Origin: Distichodus sexfasciatus
Lineage: Eukaryota; Chordata; Actinopteri; Characiformes; Distichodontidae
Length of the DNA stretch: 64,000 nt
Assembly: GCA_032718565.1 (NCBI GenBank)
Contig: JAVGVS010000524.1
Coordinates: forward strand, 62,001 to 126,000
Reading direction: 5' to 3'
Shown: positions 34,781 to 45,900 of the stretch, piece after piece
Layout: each line of letters starts with the position of its first letter
Numbering within the stretch: the stretch's first letter is position 1
Made by a program: the position numbers and the translations under genes
Notes under the pieces: model-generated
What the model was told of the DNA's origin: nothing
Databases searched by the model: none
Seen by the model: only the letters and a program-made list of their open reading frames with translations

Positions 34781-37700
34781 ATGGCTGCACCGGAGCTGCA
34801 GCCCAGCGAAACTATAACCAAGCTAAAGCTGGAGTCGGAGACTTTAAAGATGAAGCTCGAGGAGGAAAGAGCCAAGCTGCACGACGTTGAGCGTAAGTAC
34901 ATACACGGGCCTCGTAAGATGCATATAACAGGGGGGACGGATGTGTGTTTGGACATAGTTCCGTGTTGTAATTGTGTTATATTGTTATAAATACGTATAA
35001 AAGATAAGAGGAGACGAGGACTGATCAGAAACGTGGCATATGTTGATTGCTTCCGATATGTTTATTGCCCCGGTTTAATTTAATTTGCTTTCTTTAGGTA
35101 TGTTTGTATCGTTTGTTGAAGCTGGATAATAAAATAATAAAATATTCCATGTTTGTAGTATGCTAGCTTATTTACCATAGCATATCGGAGAATCAGTTCA
35201 GACAGAAAATGATCATCTCTTTTAACTTCTCATGTAATTATGCATTATGCATAAATCCTTAAACAGTACATCAAGTTGCTGAAAAGGTGGAGCCTTTGGG
35301 GCAGTTTGTGATGAAAACCAGGAGAACTCTAAAAGGCCATGGCAATAAAGTGCTTTGCATGGATTGGTGTGAAGACAAGAGGAGAATTGTCAGCTCATCC
35401 CAGGTAAGATTAGTCTTTTACATCATCCATATTCTTAAATGTGCCATAATTCCATGTGATAAAATGACATCTACATTTACACCATCCTGCTGCCATAACC
35501 CTGACTAGGGCTTTTTGGGGGAAAAAGGGAAACACATAAATAACGTTTTACAGTATAAACTATACTTTCATTAACTACAGAAGAACCAATTAGAATAAAT
35601 TAAAATAGCTTATATTACACACATTTCTATGTGGATTATATTAGTAGAAAATGAGCGGGGGGGGGTCCTTTTATACCAAGTGGCAAAAGAGTTTCATCAG
35701 AGTTTGTGCATGTGCAATGACAATATATTTTTAAGTAAATGTTATGGTTCTTACGCTTCCTCATAAAGGTCAGCTGTGTGCTCAAACATTGCCCTGCCCT
35801 TTTTGTCTTTAGGATGGAAAGGTGATTGTATGGGATGCCTTTACAACCAACAAGGTAAAACAGCATGTTAAAGGATTTTAAGACTCACTCATATGTTAAT
35901 AACATAATGAAAGATTCTGATTTTGTTGTTCCCCACTTTGTATAGGAGCATGCTGTAACTATGCCGTGCACATGGGTGATGGCCTGTGCTTATGCTCCCT
36001 CGGGGTGTGCAGTAGCATGTGGGTAAGAACCTTAGCCCTTCTGTGGCCTCTTGTAAAGAACATCTAATTGGGCATCCAGAGGAACACCTTGATGTGTTCA
36101 TAGTATTTCATTGATTTACAGTGATAATGCCACAGGGATGAAGTCAATTCAATGTGAAGTTGATATACAAATGGCATCTAACCTAATTAGAAATATCTAC
36201 ATGGTAAAAGTACACACAATTTGTGCCATTTTTGTGCATCTCTTTATTAATAAACAGGACAACTCCACTTCTCAGTAATGTATTTATTACAAAATCATTG
36301 AACTCTAGTAACTTTGAATTTGCATATTTTCAACTCTGAAGATACTGATATGTACTCTGATATGATCTGGAAAGGATCTAACTGCCACAGTGATTGTATA
36401 TTGGACATGACTAGTAGCTTTTGATTTAGGCATAATGACACTACTATGAGAAAAATGCTTTCTTACTGGAGTAAAAGCACTGCATGCACGTATATGTTCC
36501 TTTGGAATAATGTGTTGCCCAATTCAGTGATACTGATGTGTAATATTCATATTCTGTGACATTTGGTAAAATTCTGTAATAATCATTCATACTGATGTGA
36601 ACTCTCAACAATAATATTCATTTGGTTTAATTTTAAACAATTAACTTTTGCATTTCAGTGGTCTTGACAACAAATGCTCAGTTTACCCATTATCCCTGGA
36701 CAAGAATGAGAACCTGGCAGCCAAGAAGAAATCAGTGGCCATGCACACTAACTATCTGTCTGCCTGCAGTTTCACCAATTCAGATATGCAGGTGTATTAC
36801 ATGCTCTACTAACAACCTCTACTAACAACACTTATATATATCTAATATATAATATCATAGTATGTCAGTCAGCATGACATAAATGCCTCACCAAGTGTTA
36901 AAACTGGTTCATGTGAATCAGTTAGAGATGTTTAGTAAAAGTGAGGTTTACTCTCTGTTCCAGATCCTGACCTCTAGTGGTGACGGAACATGTGCATTAT
37001 GGGATGTGGAAAGTGGGCAGCTGTTGCAGAGTTTTCATGGTCATGCTGCTGATGTGCTGTGTTTGGACCTCGCTCCATCTGAGACTGGCAACACCTTTGT
37101 CTCTGGGGTTACAAAAAAGTGTTATTTTCACACTTTCACATTTTGTTGCCCCTTTTTTCTGTCACTTGCACACTTACTTTCATAGACAAACACATACAGA
37201 TCTGTATTTGTTTTTCATTTTCCCCACCTCAGGGCTGTGATAAGAAGGCAAATGTATGGGACATGCGTTCAGGGCAGTGCATCCAGTCATTTGAGACGCA
37301 CGAATCAGATATCAATAGTGTTCGGTGAGTTTGCCCCCTGGCATTTCTTTTTCTCTGAACCAGAAGACATTCAGGAGTCATAATAGGGATTTATCCATTG
37401 ACCTATTTTTGCTTTGTTTCTTTTGAGATAACAGAAAGAATTCATACAGCTGCTAAAAGCTAAAATATTTTTAATCTGCTTTTTAATAAACCAGTGGTTT
37501 GTTGTTCTTTTAGATACTATCCCAGTGGTGATGCCTTTGCCTCAGGTTCAGATGATGCTACTGTGAGTTTTCCTGCTTTGCTCTATTATGTTTAATATAT
37601 CTTTATCTTTAATATAGTTTACAATGTATGACAGCAAGTAGGAGCTTCAGCACTTCATAAAATTAACTTTCTCATTAGCTTTAGCTTAATCTAGTAGCTA

Positions 37701-39010
37701 TGTAAGACATCTTTGTATTAGTAAAGCTTTGTCAATGCTTTTTATGTATTTCAGTGTCGACTCTATGACCTGAGAGCAGACAGAGAAGTTGCAATCTATT
37801 CCAAAGAAAGCATTATATTCGGAGCTTCCAGTGTAGACTTCTCAGTCAGTGGTAAATGCCTACATTACTGTTCTCTAAGCTGTTCATTTATATTAAGAGT
37901 GAATTCATGTCCTCAGATTTTCAGGGCTAGGAACAAAATTAATCAACAAAGTAAAACACATATATGCTTTTAACAGTCTGATCTTTTGATATTGTCACAG
38001 GCAGACTTCTGTTTGGCGGCTACAATGACTACACCATCAATGTGTGGGATGTTCTAAAGGGAACCCGTGTGTCCATTTTATTTGGACACGAGAACCGAGT
38101 CAGCACCCTTCGTGTGTCTCCAGACGGGACTGCTTTCTGCTCAGGATCATGGGATCACACTTTACGGGTGAGAGTTGGAGAGTGTGTGGTGCAATTAAAT
38201 ATCACAGCATAAAAGCCTGCAGTGGAATATTTCAGTGTATAAAAATCTGTTGTACTGAAAGCAGTTCCAATAACGTTAGTTTGTCGATACTCTGGTCTTA
38301 ATAGTTTAGTACCAGGCCTTGTTTCATGCTGGGTTGCGGTACCCGTCCCTGCTGGGGACAGGTCATCACAGCACATTATCCAAGAATCCTTTTTAGAGAC
38401 TTTTCACTAAATAAAGACATGGGCGGGCAGTGTCTTGTAAATCTACTCTGCTTTGTTCACCGTCATGGTGCTACGTCTGTAGCAGAGTGACCTGGGGGTG
38501 CTTTAGCTTTGGTCTGTTCTTGGGTGTTTGCTTTTTTCTGTGTTAAAACCCAGTTTGAACACTGGTAAAATATGAGGAGTAAACAGTACACATATTGGTA
38601 AATTATATATGCCTAAGATTCCAAAGAGTCACTCAAGGTAAAGAAATGTCAATTGTCTGAACCAATAAAGCATGCTTTTCAAATACTGAAGACAAAACAA
38701 ACAAGCAGCACCTGAAGGCATGTCCAAATACATATGGCTCTAATTGTATGATTTATGATTATTATTAACTTTTGTCTTATCGACTATACTATGCAATTTA
38801 TCATTTACAATTCTTCAGGGCTCTACCCACCATCCTGAAACGAATTTAATCATATAATCCAACTAGAATCAATCAGCCATACTAATGGGTTTAGTAATAA
38901 ATTATAAATAGCAGTAAATGGAGTTAAGTAATCAAATGGTAGTAGCCACTAATTCGTGATTTATATTATCTGAAACATCTCTTCACTTGTCTCCACAGGT
39001 CTGGGCCTAA
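34781..39010 (+). CDS. gnb5: G-protein beta-5 subunit, 353 aa, complete
   Basis: Gbeta5 forms obligate dimers with the GGL domain of R7-family RGS proteins and speeds GTP hydrolysis on Galpha-i/o in neurons and photoreceptors. Eleven exons join in frame: 34781-34892, 35267-35403, 35813-35854, 35946-36022, 36659-36791, 36964-37107, 37233-37324, 37514-37562, 37755-37851, 38001-38167 and 38999-39010 (1062 nt). The N-terminal helix contains LKMKLEEERAKLHDVE and is followed by HQVAEKVEPLGQFVMKTRRT. Seven WD40 blades follow, with signatures such as KVIVWDAF, CALWDVESGQLLQSF, ANVWDMRSGQC, CRLYDLRA, INVWDVLKG and the C-terminal GSWDHTLRVWA. The length equals the short Gbeta5 isoform exactly. The last exon has only 12 nt (V-W-A-stop). 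The donor of exon 6 (GTTACA) is weak. Fish can have two gnb5 paralogues, and I cannot assign a or b. Confidence 0.96.
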
Positions 39011-39785
39011 AAGTCAGTTGCAGTGTGTTACATTGTGGGTGCCTGAAAAATCGACAACTCTTCAACTGAAACAACGATTATAGCAGAAACTCAGCATAAA
39101 TCTGAATATTATGGAATTAAGAAGTAATGCAAAATATGAGATTGAAATAGAGATAGAATTAGATTGAGAGAGTATGTTATATTTAGACACACAGGCCAGA
39201 TTACAACCCTCTATGACAGAAATACTATTATTAAATACCATCTGCTCATAACAAACTTTTTTTTTCCTTATAAATTATCACAAACTACATCTGTTTTTTA
39301 TCTGAAAAGATCCAGTTAAATCTAAACATATCCAAACATATACTTTAAATTTAGAAATCGACATTGAGATTTTAAAAACATCTATTATATTAATTATCTA
39401 GCATTGTTGTCTATAATATTTTTTTGCTGATTGTTTGTTTGATTTTTGTTAAGATTGTTAATCCATTATGCAAACACTTTGTATTTGGTCAGAGTTTTAC
39501 ATGATATGAGTCTTTGACATGCATTATATAAGGTCAAGTAATACCGGCACAAAATCAAAAGTTACTGCTGTAGCAAATGTATATACAGTATAAAACAGTA
39601 ATCACATAATATTTGAAAATAAATAAAGGGATTTTACACATTGAAAAAGTGTGACATGGCTCAGTAATTTAATTTCTGTCCGGTTTCAGCGCGTCTGTGT
39701 TTATGGTGAATACTGGGCTGCGGCGTGTCTAGTGGCCTGTAGGGGGCGATAGCGGCAACTGCTTTAAACAGCGCGACGGTGAAAC
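39011..39785. other. gnb5 3' UTR and gnb5-ap4e1 spacer
   Basis: Non-coding AT-rich sequence following the gnb5 stop. AATAAA hexamers at 39618-39627 are the likely polyadenylation signal, about 610 bp after the stop. GC content rises from about 39680 onward, where the ap4e1 promoter begins. No separate gene is seen. Confidence 0.4.
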
Positions 39786-39786
39786 G

Positions 39787-39796
39787 GTCACGTGAC
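39787..39796. promoter_or_regulatory. CLEAR element (TFEB/TFE3 palindrome) upstream of ap4e1
   Basis: GTCACGTGAC, the full 10-bp CLEAR consensus of lysosome-autophagy genes, about 190 bp upstream of the ap4e1 start codon in a GC-richer promoter-like segment. A second overlapping ACGTGACGTG follows, and CAATGGCCGC (a YY1-like site) lies 5 bp further on. Role inferred from motif and location. Confidence 0.5.
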
Positions 39797-39985
39797 GTGT
39801 CAATGGCCGCTTTCTGCCTTGTCAAACTATGGGCTGATCTCAGTAGTAGTGCTTGTGATGTGAACATCATTCATACTTGGTTTATTTTAGTTTCTGGTTA
39901 TCGTTAGGCTCGTCTGGTGTCTTACGTCTGTCTGATTGTATGTGTGGAGGGTTTTTTCCCGTAATTTGTGCCTTTGCAAGCTGAG

Positions 39986-42900
39986 ATGAGTGATGTTGTG
40001 GAGAAAACGCTCACTGCGCTGCCGGCTCTGCTGGCGTTGGACTCTCAGGCAGGAGCCTCCAAACTTTCATCTACCTCCAGATTAGGCCAGTTAATCCGAA
40101 GTATCACCGAGCTCACCTCCAAACATGTAAGTTCACATCCACACCACTCCTACACGGGCTACACGGGTTTCATTCTTCAGATTAGTGGTATGCTAGTCTC
40201 ATCTGGCTAAGCTAACTTGTAATGTTCGACGATATGTCTTTTTTTTTTTAGGAAGAGGAAAAACTCATCAAGAAAGAACTGGCCGCTATCAAAGATCAAG
40301 TTTCATCACCTAACACCACCATGGTGAGGATGTTTTATATAAATAAAAAAGGTCTGTGCTTTAATGGCAGATATGTAAACAAACAAACAAAAAAAAACTG
40401 GCTTCAGCAAGTCATTACAGTGGTTTCTTTCACTTAACCAGCTGAACCAATTATTGGTTCCAGTCTGCAGAGCATGTTATGGCGAGAATAAAAGTTTTGC
40501 TTGAGGAACCTGGATGCCACAGGACAGGCTGGATGTCCCCGATGTTTTTTTTTCCTCCTTAAGGTTGCTACAGAAAAGCAGGCCTGCAACTCCATGATGT
40601 GTAAAAAAAATCTTATCGTAGTATTTACAATGGCTTGATCTTTTTTGTTGCTCATTGAGGGGATCCAAAGTATTTGTAAGAAGCTTCACAATGCAAATTT
40701 CTGGCCAGATTTAACTATATTGGTAGAAGTAATACTTACGGACTGGATGAAGACTTGACAAAGCCAGATTTTCACATCTCTGCAAAAGGGCCCAGACTGA
40801 TCAAAATTTTTGCGCAAAACCCTGTTGTTTTTCTTCCTTATGGTTTAGTCTCATCTCGTTATAAATGTTTTCAGAGACAAATGAGGGAGCTCATGGTGAG
40901 AGCCATGTACTGTGAGATGCTTGGCTACGAAGCCTCTTTTGCCTACATCCATGCCATCAAACTGGCTCAGCAAGGCACAGTTCTAGAGAAGAGAGTTGGT
41001 ATGTACACCTGATATGTATAACGTTTCAGTTGTATTGTCATATTTGCCAAGTACAGAGATTCTAACTTACATTGACGTACATCAACTAAATCAACTGTTT
41101 TGTCATAGAAAAGGAGAACTTTTCCTTTTGTATCAGTCTCAAAAGGAAAAGTTCTCCTTTTCTATGACCAATGTACAAGAGACATCTGTTATATGTCATA
41201 CTTTATTATAAATGGTTTTGGATATAATTCATGGAAGGATTGTTTACAGTCAAAAAGTCAAACCTTAGTTTAGCCGCTTTCTTTAATACTATTGTTACTT
41301 TCTATTCAGATGCCCTCGCCTACAAATTACCCACCATTCATCACAGAAAAAAATTGCAAAGTAATATTTCCAGTGTCATGCAGACCATGTCACTAGATTG
41401 GTCACTAGTTCACAAAGCACATTGTGTGTTCTTTTCTTTGTTTTGTCAGGTTACCTTGCAGTGTCACTATTTCTTAATGAGAATCATGAACTACTCTTGC
41501 TGCTAGTTAATACAGTGTTGAAGGTGTGTAAATATCTCATAAATACCATCTCGTAAATATCAACTTTCCATGTACATGCAATTCTATTCCATGTTAAAAC
41601 AATTCCATTAATCCAGTATCATTTACAGGATCTTCAAAGCACCAACCTCATTGAAGTCTGCATGGCTCTGACTGTTGTTAGTCAAATATTTCCCAAAGAA
41701 ATGATACCTGCAATTTTACCACTGGTAGAGGAAAAGCTGTCTCATCCAAAGTAAGTTTGAGATGTTCCTAGAAATGAATGACCTCAAAAAATGGCCAGTG
41801 TAGTTGTTGAATCCTTGATAAGACCTTTGTTGCATTTTTCTCTGTTGTTCCAGGGAAATCATTAGGCGGAAAGCAGTGCTTGCATTATATAAGTTCTACC
41901 TAATTGCTCCCAATCAAGTTCAGCATATTCATGGAAAATTTCGGAAAGCCCTGTGTGATAAAGACCCTGGAGTAATGACGTCGTCTTTACACATCTATCT
42001 GCAGATGATTAAGGTCAGTAATTATGAGCATTTCCCATAAAATATATAAACTGCATTCAATACTGTCATGTTTTTCAGAATTGTAACTTAAAACTGTAAA
42101 AAATAATTTTAATCATTTTAGTTAAGGGCGTTTTTGAGCGCAGTGTCAGGTCTCCTATCAAGTCCATTTATCATGCCATTGAGTGTTACAGATAATCTTT
42201 GTCTTGGCAAGGTAGATTTACTGTCTTCTTGAACCCAGTAACGGTGATATACGGGCTTTGTGTCTGTGCCACAGGAGAGCCCAGGCAGCTATAAGGATCT
42301 CACAGGCAGCTTTGTGACCATCCTGAGGCAGGTGGTTGGAGGGAAGCTTCCACTGGACTTCAACTACCACAGTGTCCCGGCTCCCTGGCTTCAGATCCAG
42401 CTTCTCCGGATTCTCTCTGTGCTCGGGAGGGAGGACCAGAGGTGCTGGCATTCAGGCAGACTCTATGATGCTCACTCTTTAAAGGAGTGTGTTGGACTCC
42501 TATAGTCATGGCAGTGAATTAGATGTGTTCAGTTAAGCCATTAAGTTGGAGTTATTGAGATTCCCCAACTGCAATTGGGAAATAATTCAGTTTTACAGGT
42601 TGTTGGATTCCTTTATAGTACAGACCAGTTTTTTTATTGAATCATAATGATGCTTTTTGTGCTTGTAGCACGAGTGAGTTGATGTATGATGTCTTAGATG
42701 AATCCCTGCGAAGAGCAGAAATGAACCACAATATAACATATGGTTGGTTTGCCATTTAATATAACTTATTTTTATAATATATAGAAGACAGACTTTGATG
42801 GATTGCTTCTTTTTCAGCAATTCTGTACGAGTGTGTCAAGGCAATTTATACAATACACCCCAAAGCTGAATTGTTAGAAAAGGCAGCAAGGTGCATTGGC

Positions 42901-45900
42901 AACTTTGTGCTGTCTCCAAAAATCAACCTCAAGTACCTGGGTAAATAACTCTTCTCTCTTCTATTCAGCACATAAAATTGTTTACAGCAGAGGTCTTCGA
43001 ACAAGAATAAATATAGTATTAGTGATAATAATGTTTTATTTATGTACTGCCATTCACAAACCAAAGGTCAATTTACAAGACCTTAAATTGAATCATACAT
43101 ACATATAAAAAAACTCAGTCATACAACAAATGAATCCTTTGTCTCTCTGTTTAAATGATGTAGGATTGAAAGCCCTGACCTATGTGGTTCAGCATGATGC
43201 TAATCTTGCTCTGCAGCACCAGATGACCATCATAGAGTGTTTGGACCACTCAGATCTCATCATCAAGAGAGAGGTGAGTAAAATGGACACCTGACACATG
43301 GACTGTTCAGTAAACCAACTCAATAGCAGAACATATTGTTTCAGATGTAAGAGTAATCCAACATTAACAAAGCTCAAAGCAGGAATCAAGTCTGGGGATG
43401 CATGATAATATTTGATTATCGGACCGATGCTTAGATTTGCCCGATATTTTATGACGCATTTTTTGTATATCGGAAAGGTAGTGCTTGTGCCAGGCATCTC
43501 CAAAGTCCGACGTGCAATTTTCTACGGCCTGCTCCTTCCGTCTTAATTAAAATGTATGCCGTTATTTTGTGTCAAAATTCTGAGCACACAGTAGAACATT
43601 TGTGAGCAAAAATCTCTTTACACACTCAACTCTCCCTGCATCCACGATTTTTTAAAAACGGCATGTTTGCCTCATTTAGCCTCCCTAGCCACATACTACC
43701 GCACGTAATAGTATGGTAGGTAAGGCTCTCTAATCAAACTTGTTTTCTATGCGGTAGTATGCATCTCAGGAAATAGCCAGGGTTGTAGCTTAATGACACT
43801 CTACACACTTGGTAGTTCACATGGAGTGTCAACGCGCCCTATTTGACTTGATACGCTACATAGGGCGGGAAGTGACTTTTTCTTAAAATATTGTGCACTG
43901 CGCTCAAAATGCTCCGCCCCCGCTCGGCTCTGCTTTCATCCCTGCCTGATTTGGCACTGTGTTAGAAATGTCAGAGTTATGGCACTATTTTTGTACCAAA
44001 ATTCTGAGCGTGCAGTGAATTTGGTGAGCAAAATATCTTGTCTTTACGCACACAACTGCGTGCGCTCGCGCTCAACTATGAAGTCCTTGTTTATCGGCAG
44101 ATGAAAGGATGAAAATATCGAATATCTGCATCGTCCAATAATTCCCTTATCGTGCATCTCTAATTAAGTCTCACGTGCACCATACCTCCCCGGCTCTCTT
44201 TTTCCTTTAGACCCTAGAGTTGCTTTTCAGGATAACCAATGCACAGAATGTGACTGTGATTGTGGAGAAGATGTTGGGATTCCTGCACATCTGCAGTGAC
44301 GACTACACTATCATTGACCTTGTTGGGAAAGTAGCTGAGCTTGCTGAAAAATATCCTTTTGTTAGTCTGCACTTGTGTCTATGAATGATTTGTAACTAGC
44401 CTTACAAAGAACTGAGATTAGCTATGTTAAATACCTTTATTCCTCATAAGACTGTGACTCAAGGCCAGTTGCATTCCTATAAAGAGCCCCTACATATGCA
44501 CCAGACAACGAGTGGTTCATTCAGACTATGAACATGGTGTTCTCTCTTGGCGGAGATCTCATGCAGCCTGACATTCCCAGTAACTTCCTTAGGCTGCTGG
44601 CAGAAGGTAACACCGGGATGTAAACTTGACTTAAAGCAGCATAATTCTGTAGTATTTGACTGTTTAATTGTATTTTGTGTGTGTGTGTGTCAGGCTCAGA
44701 TAGCGAGGAGGAAGCCAGACAGCTGAACCTGTATGCTGTGGACTCATATATGACAGTGCTGAAGGGAGACTGTTCTCGCCTGCCTCAATGCTTTTTACAA
44801 GTCATCAGCTGGGTGGGTACACAAACACACACACCTTCACCTCACACACTTGCTCCATAGTTAACTTCAGATTACTAACTGCTTGTGAGGCTTACCAGGT
44901 ACTAGCGGTTATGTATTTAAAATAGTATTTTTGTTTCCATTTGGTTATTTTTAGATTCACCTACAAAGAATATGTGAGTAATACATATGCATGCACATTG
45001 ATAAAAGGATATTTGCATAAGATAAGTTAACCTATTCCCCAAACAAAAACAAGAGGGTTCTTAAAAATGTAATTATTGTGTACGAGTTGAGATGTCTTAT
45101 ATTGGACCAACCGGAAGCACAGTGGGTAGTTGCCTTACACCTCTGTGGAATCCTGGACCCTGTTGTGTGGGTGTGAGTTTGCCAGTAGATCTTAAGGGCT
45201 TGAATCAAAGGCAATCCTGAACTTTTGAGTTCCTTGAAGACGTTTCACCTCTCATCCGGAATCCTTCTTCAGTTGTTCTGCTAATACATGAAGAAGCCTG
45301 CCGATTAAAGAGTTTGAGTGTTTTCTGTACTGATGTTGACTGGTTTGTCTAAATTGTCTGTAGGTATGTGTGTATGTGCGTGTGCACGTGTACAGTATGT
45401 GCCCTCCGGTGAGTTGGTGACAGCCCAGTGTTGCACACCAGGGTTGAGGCCTTAAGACAGAAAATGAATGAATGAATATTGCACCAACTATAGTGTTAGC
45501 TGTTACTTAATGTTCCTCAAATGTGAAGTATATATTTTCTGTGTGTGTGATGTACCTGTCTTTCATCTGATGGTTAAAGAACCAATGATTGTACGCTTTA
45601 AACGTCATTTGTCTGTGGCTTCACAGGTTCTAGGAGAGTACGCCTGCCTGAAGAAGGATCTGGACCAGCGGGAGGTGATCAGACTTCTCAAGAAACTTTT
45701 AGATCAGCGGGGTGTGAGCTCAGAGACCAAAAGCTGGGTTCTGTCTGCTCTCACAAAGCTGTGCAAAGGTCCGGGCTCTGCAGAACTAGCACTGGAGCTG
45801 GCTGAGGCTTTGTCCTCATCCCTGGACACGGTGCTCCGCCAACAGGCCCAGGAGCTGCAACACCTCAGCGAGGATTCAGATCTCCACTCTCGGATTCTTC

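Noticed and set aside
39968..39985. Upstream in-frame start for ap4e1
   Set aside because: It requires a GTG initiation codon; the ATG at 39986 begins the conserved MSDVVEKTL block.
41102..41168. MicroRNA gene at the perfect hairpin
   Set aside because: A fully paired 29-bp stem with a 9-nt loop is shorter and more perfect than normal pre-miRNA hairpins; reported only as an inverted repeat.
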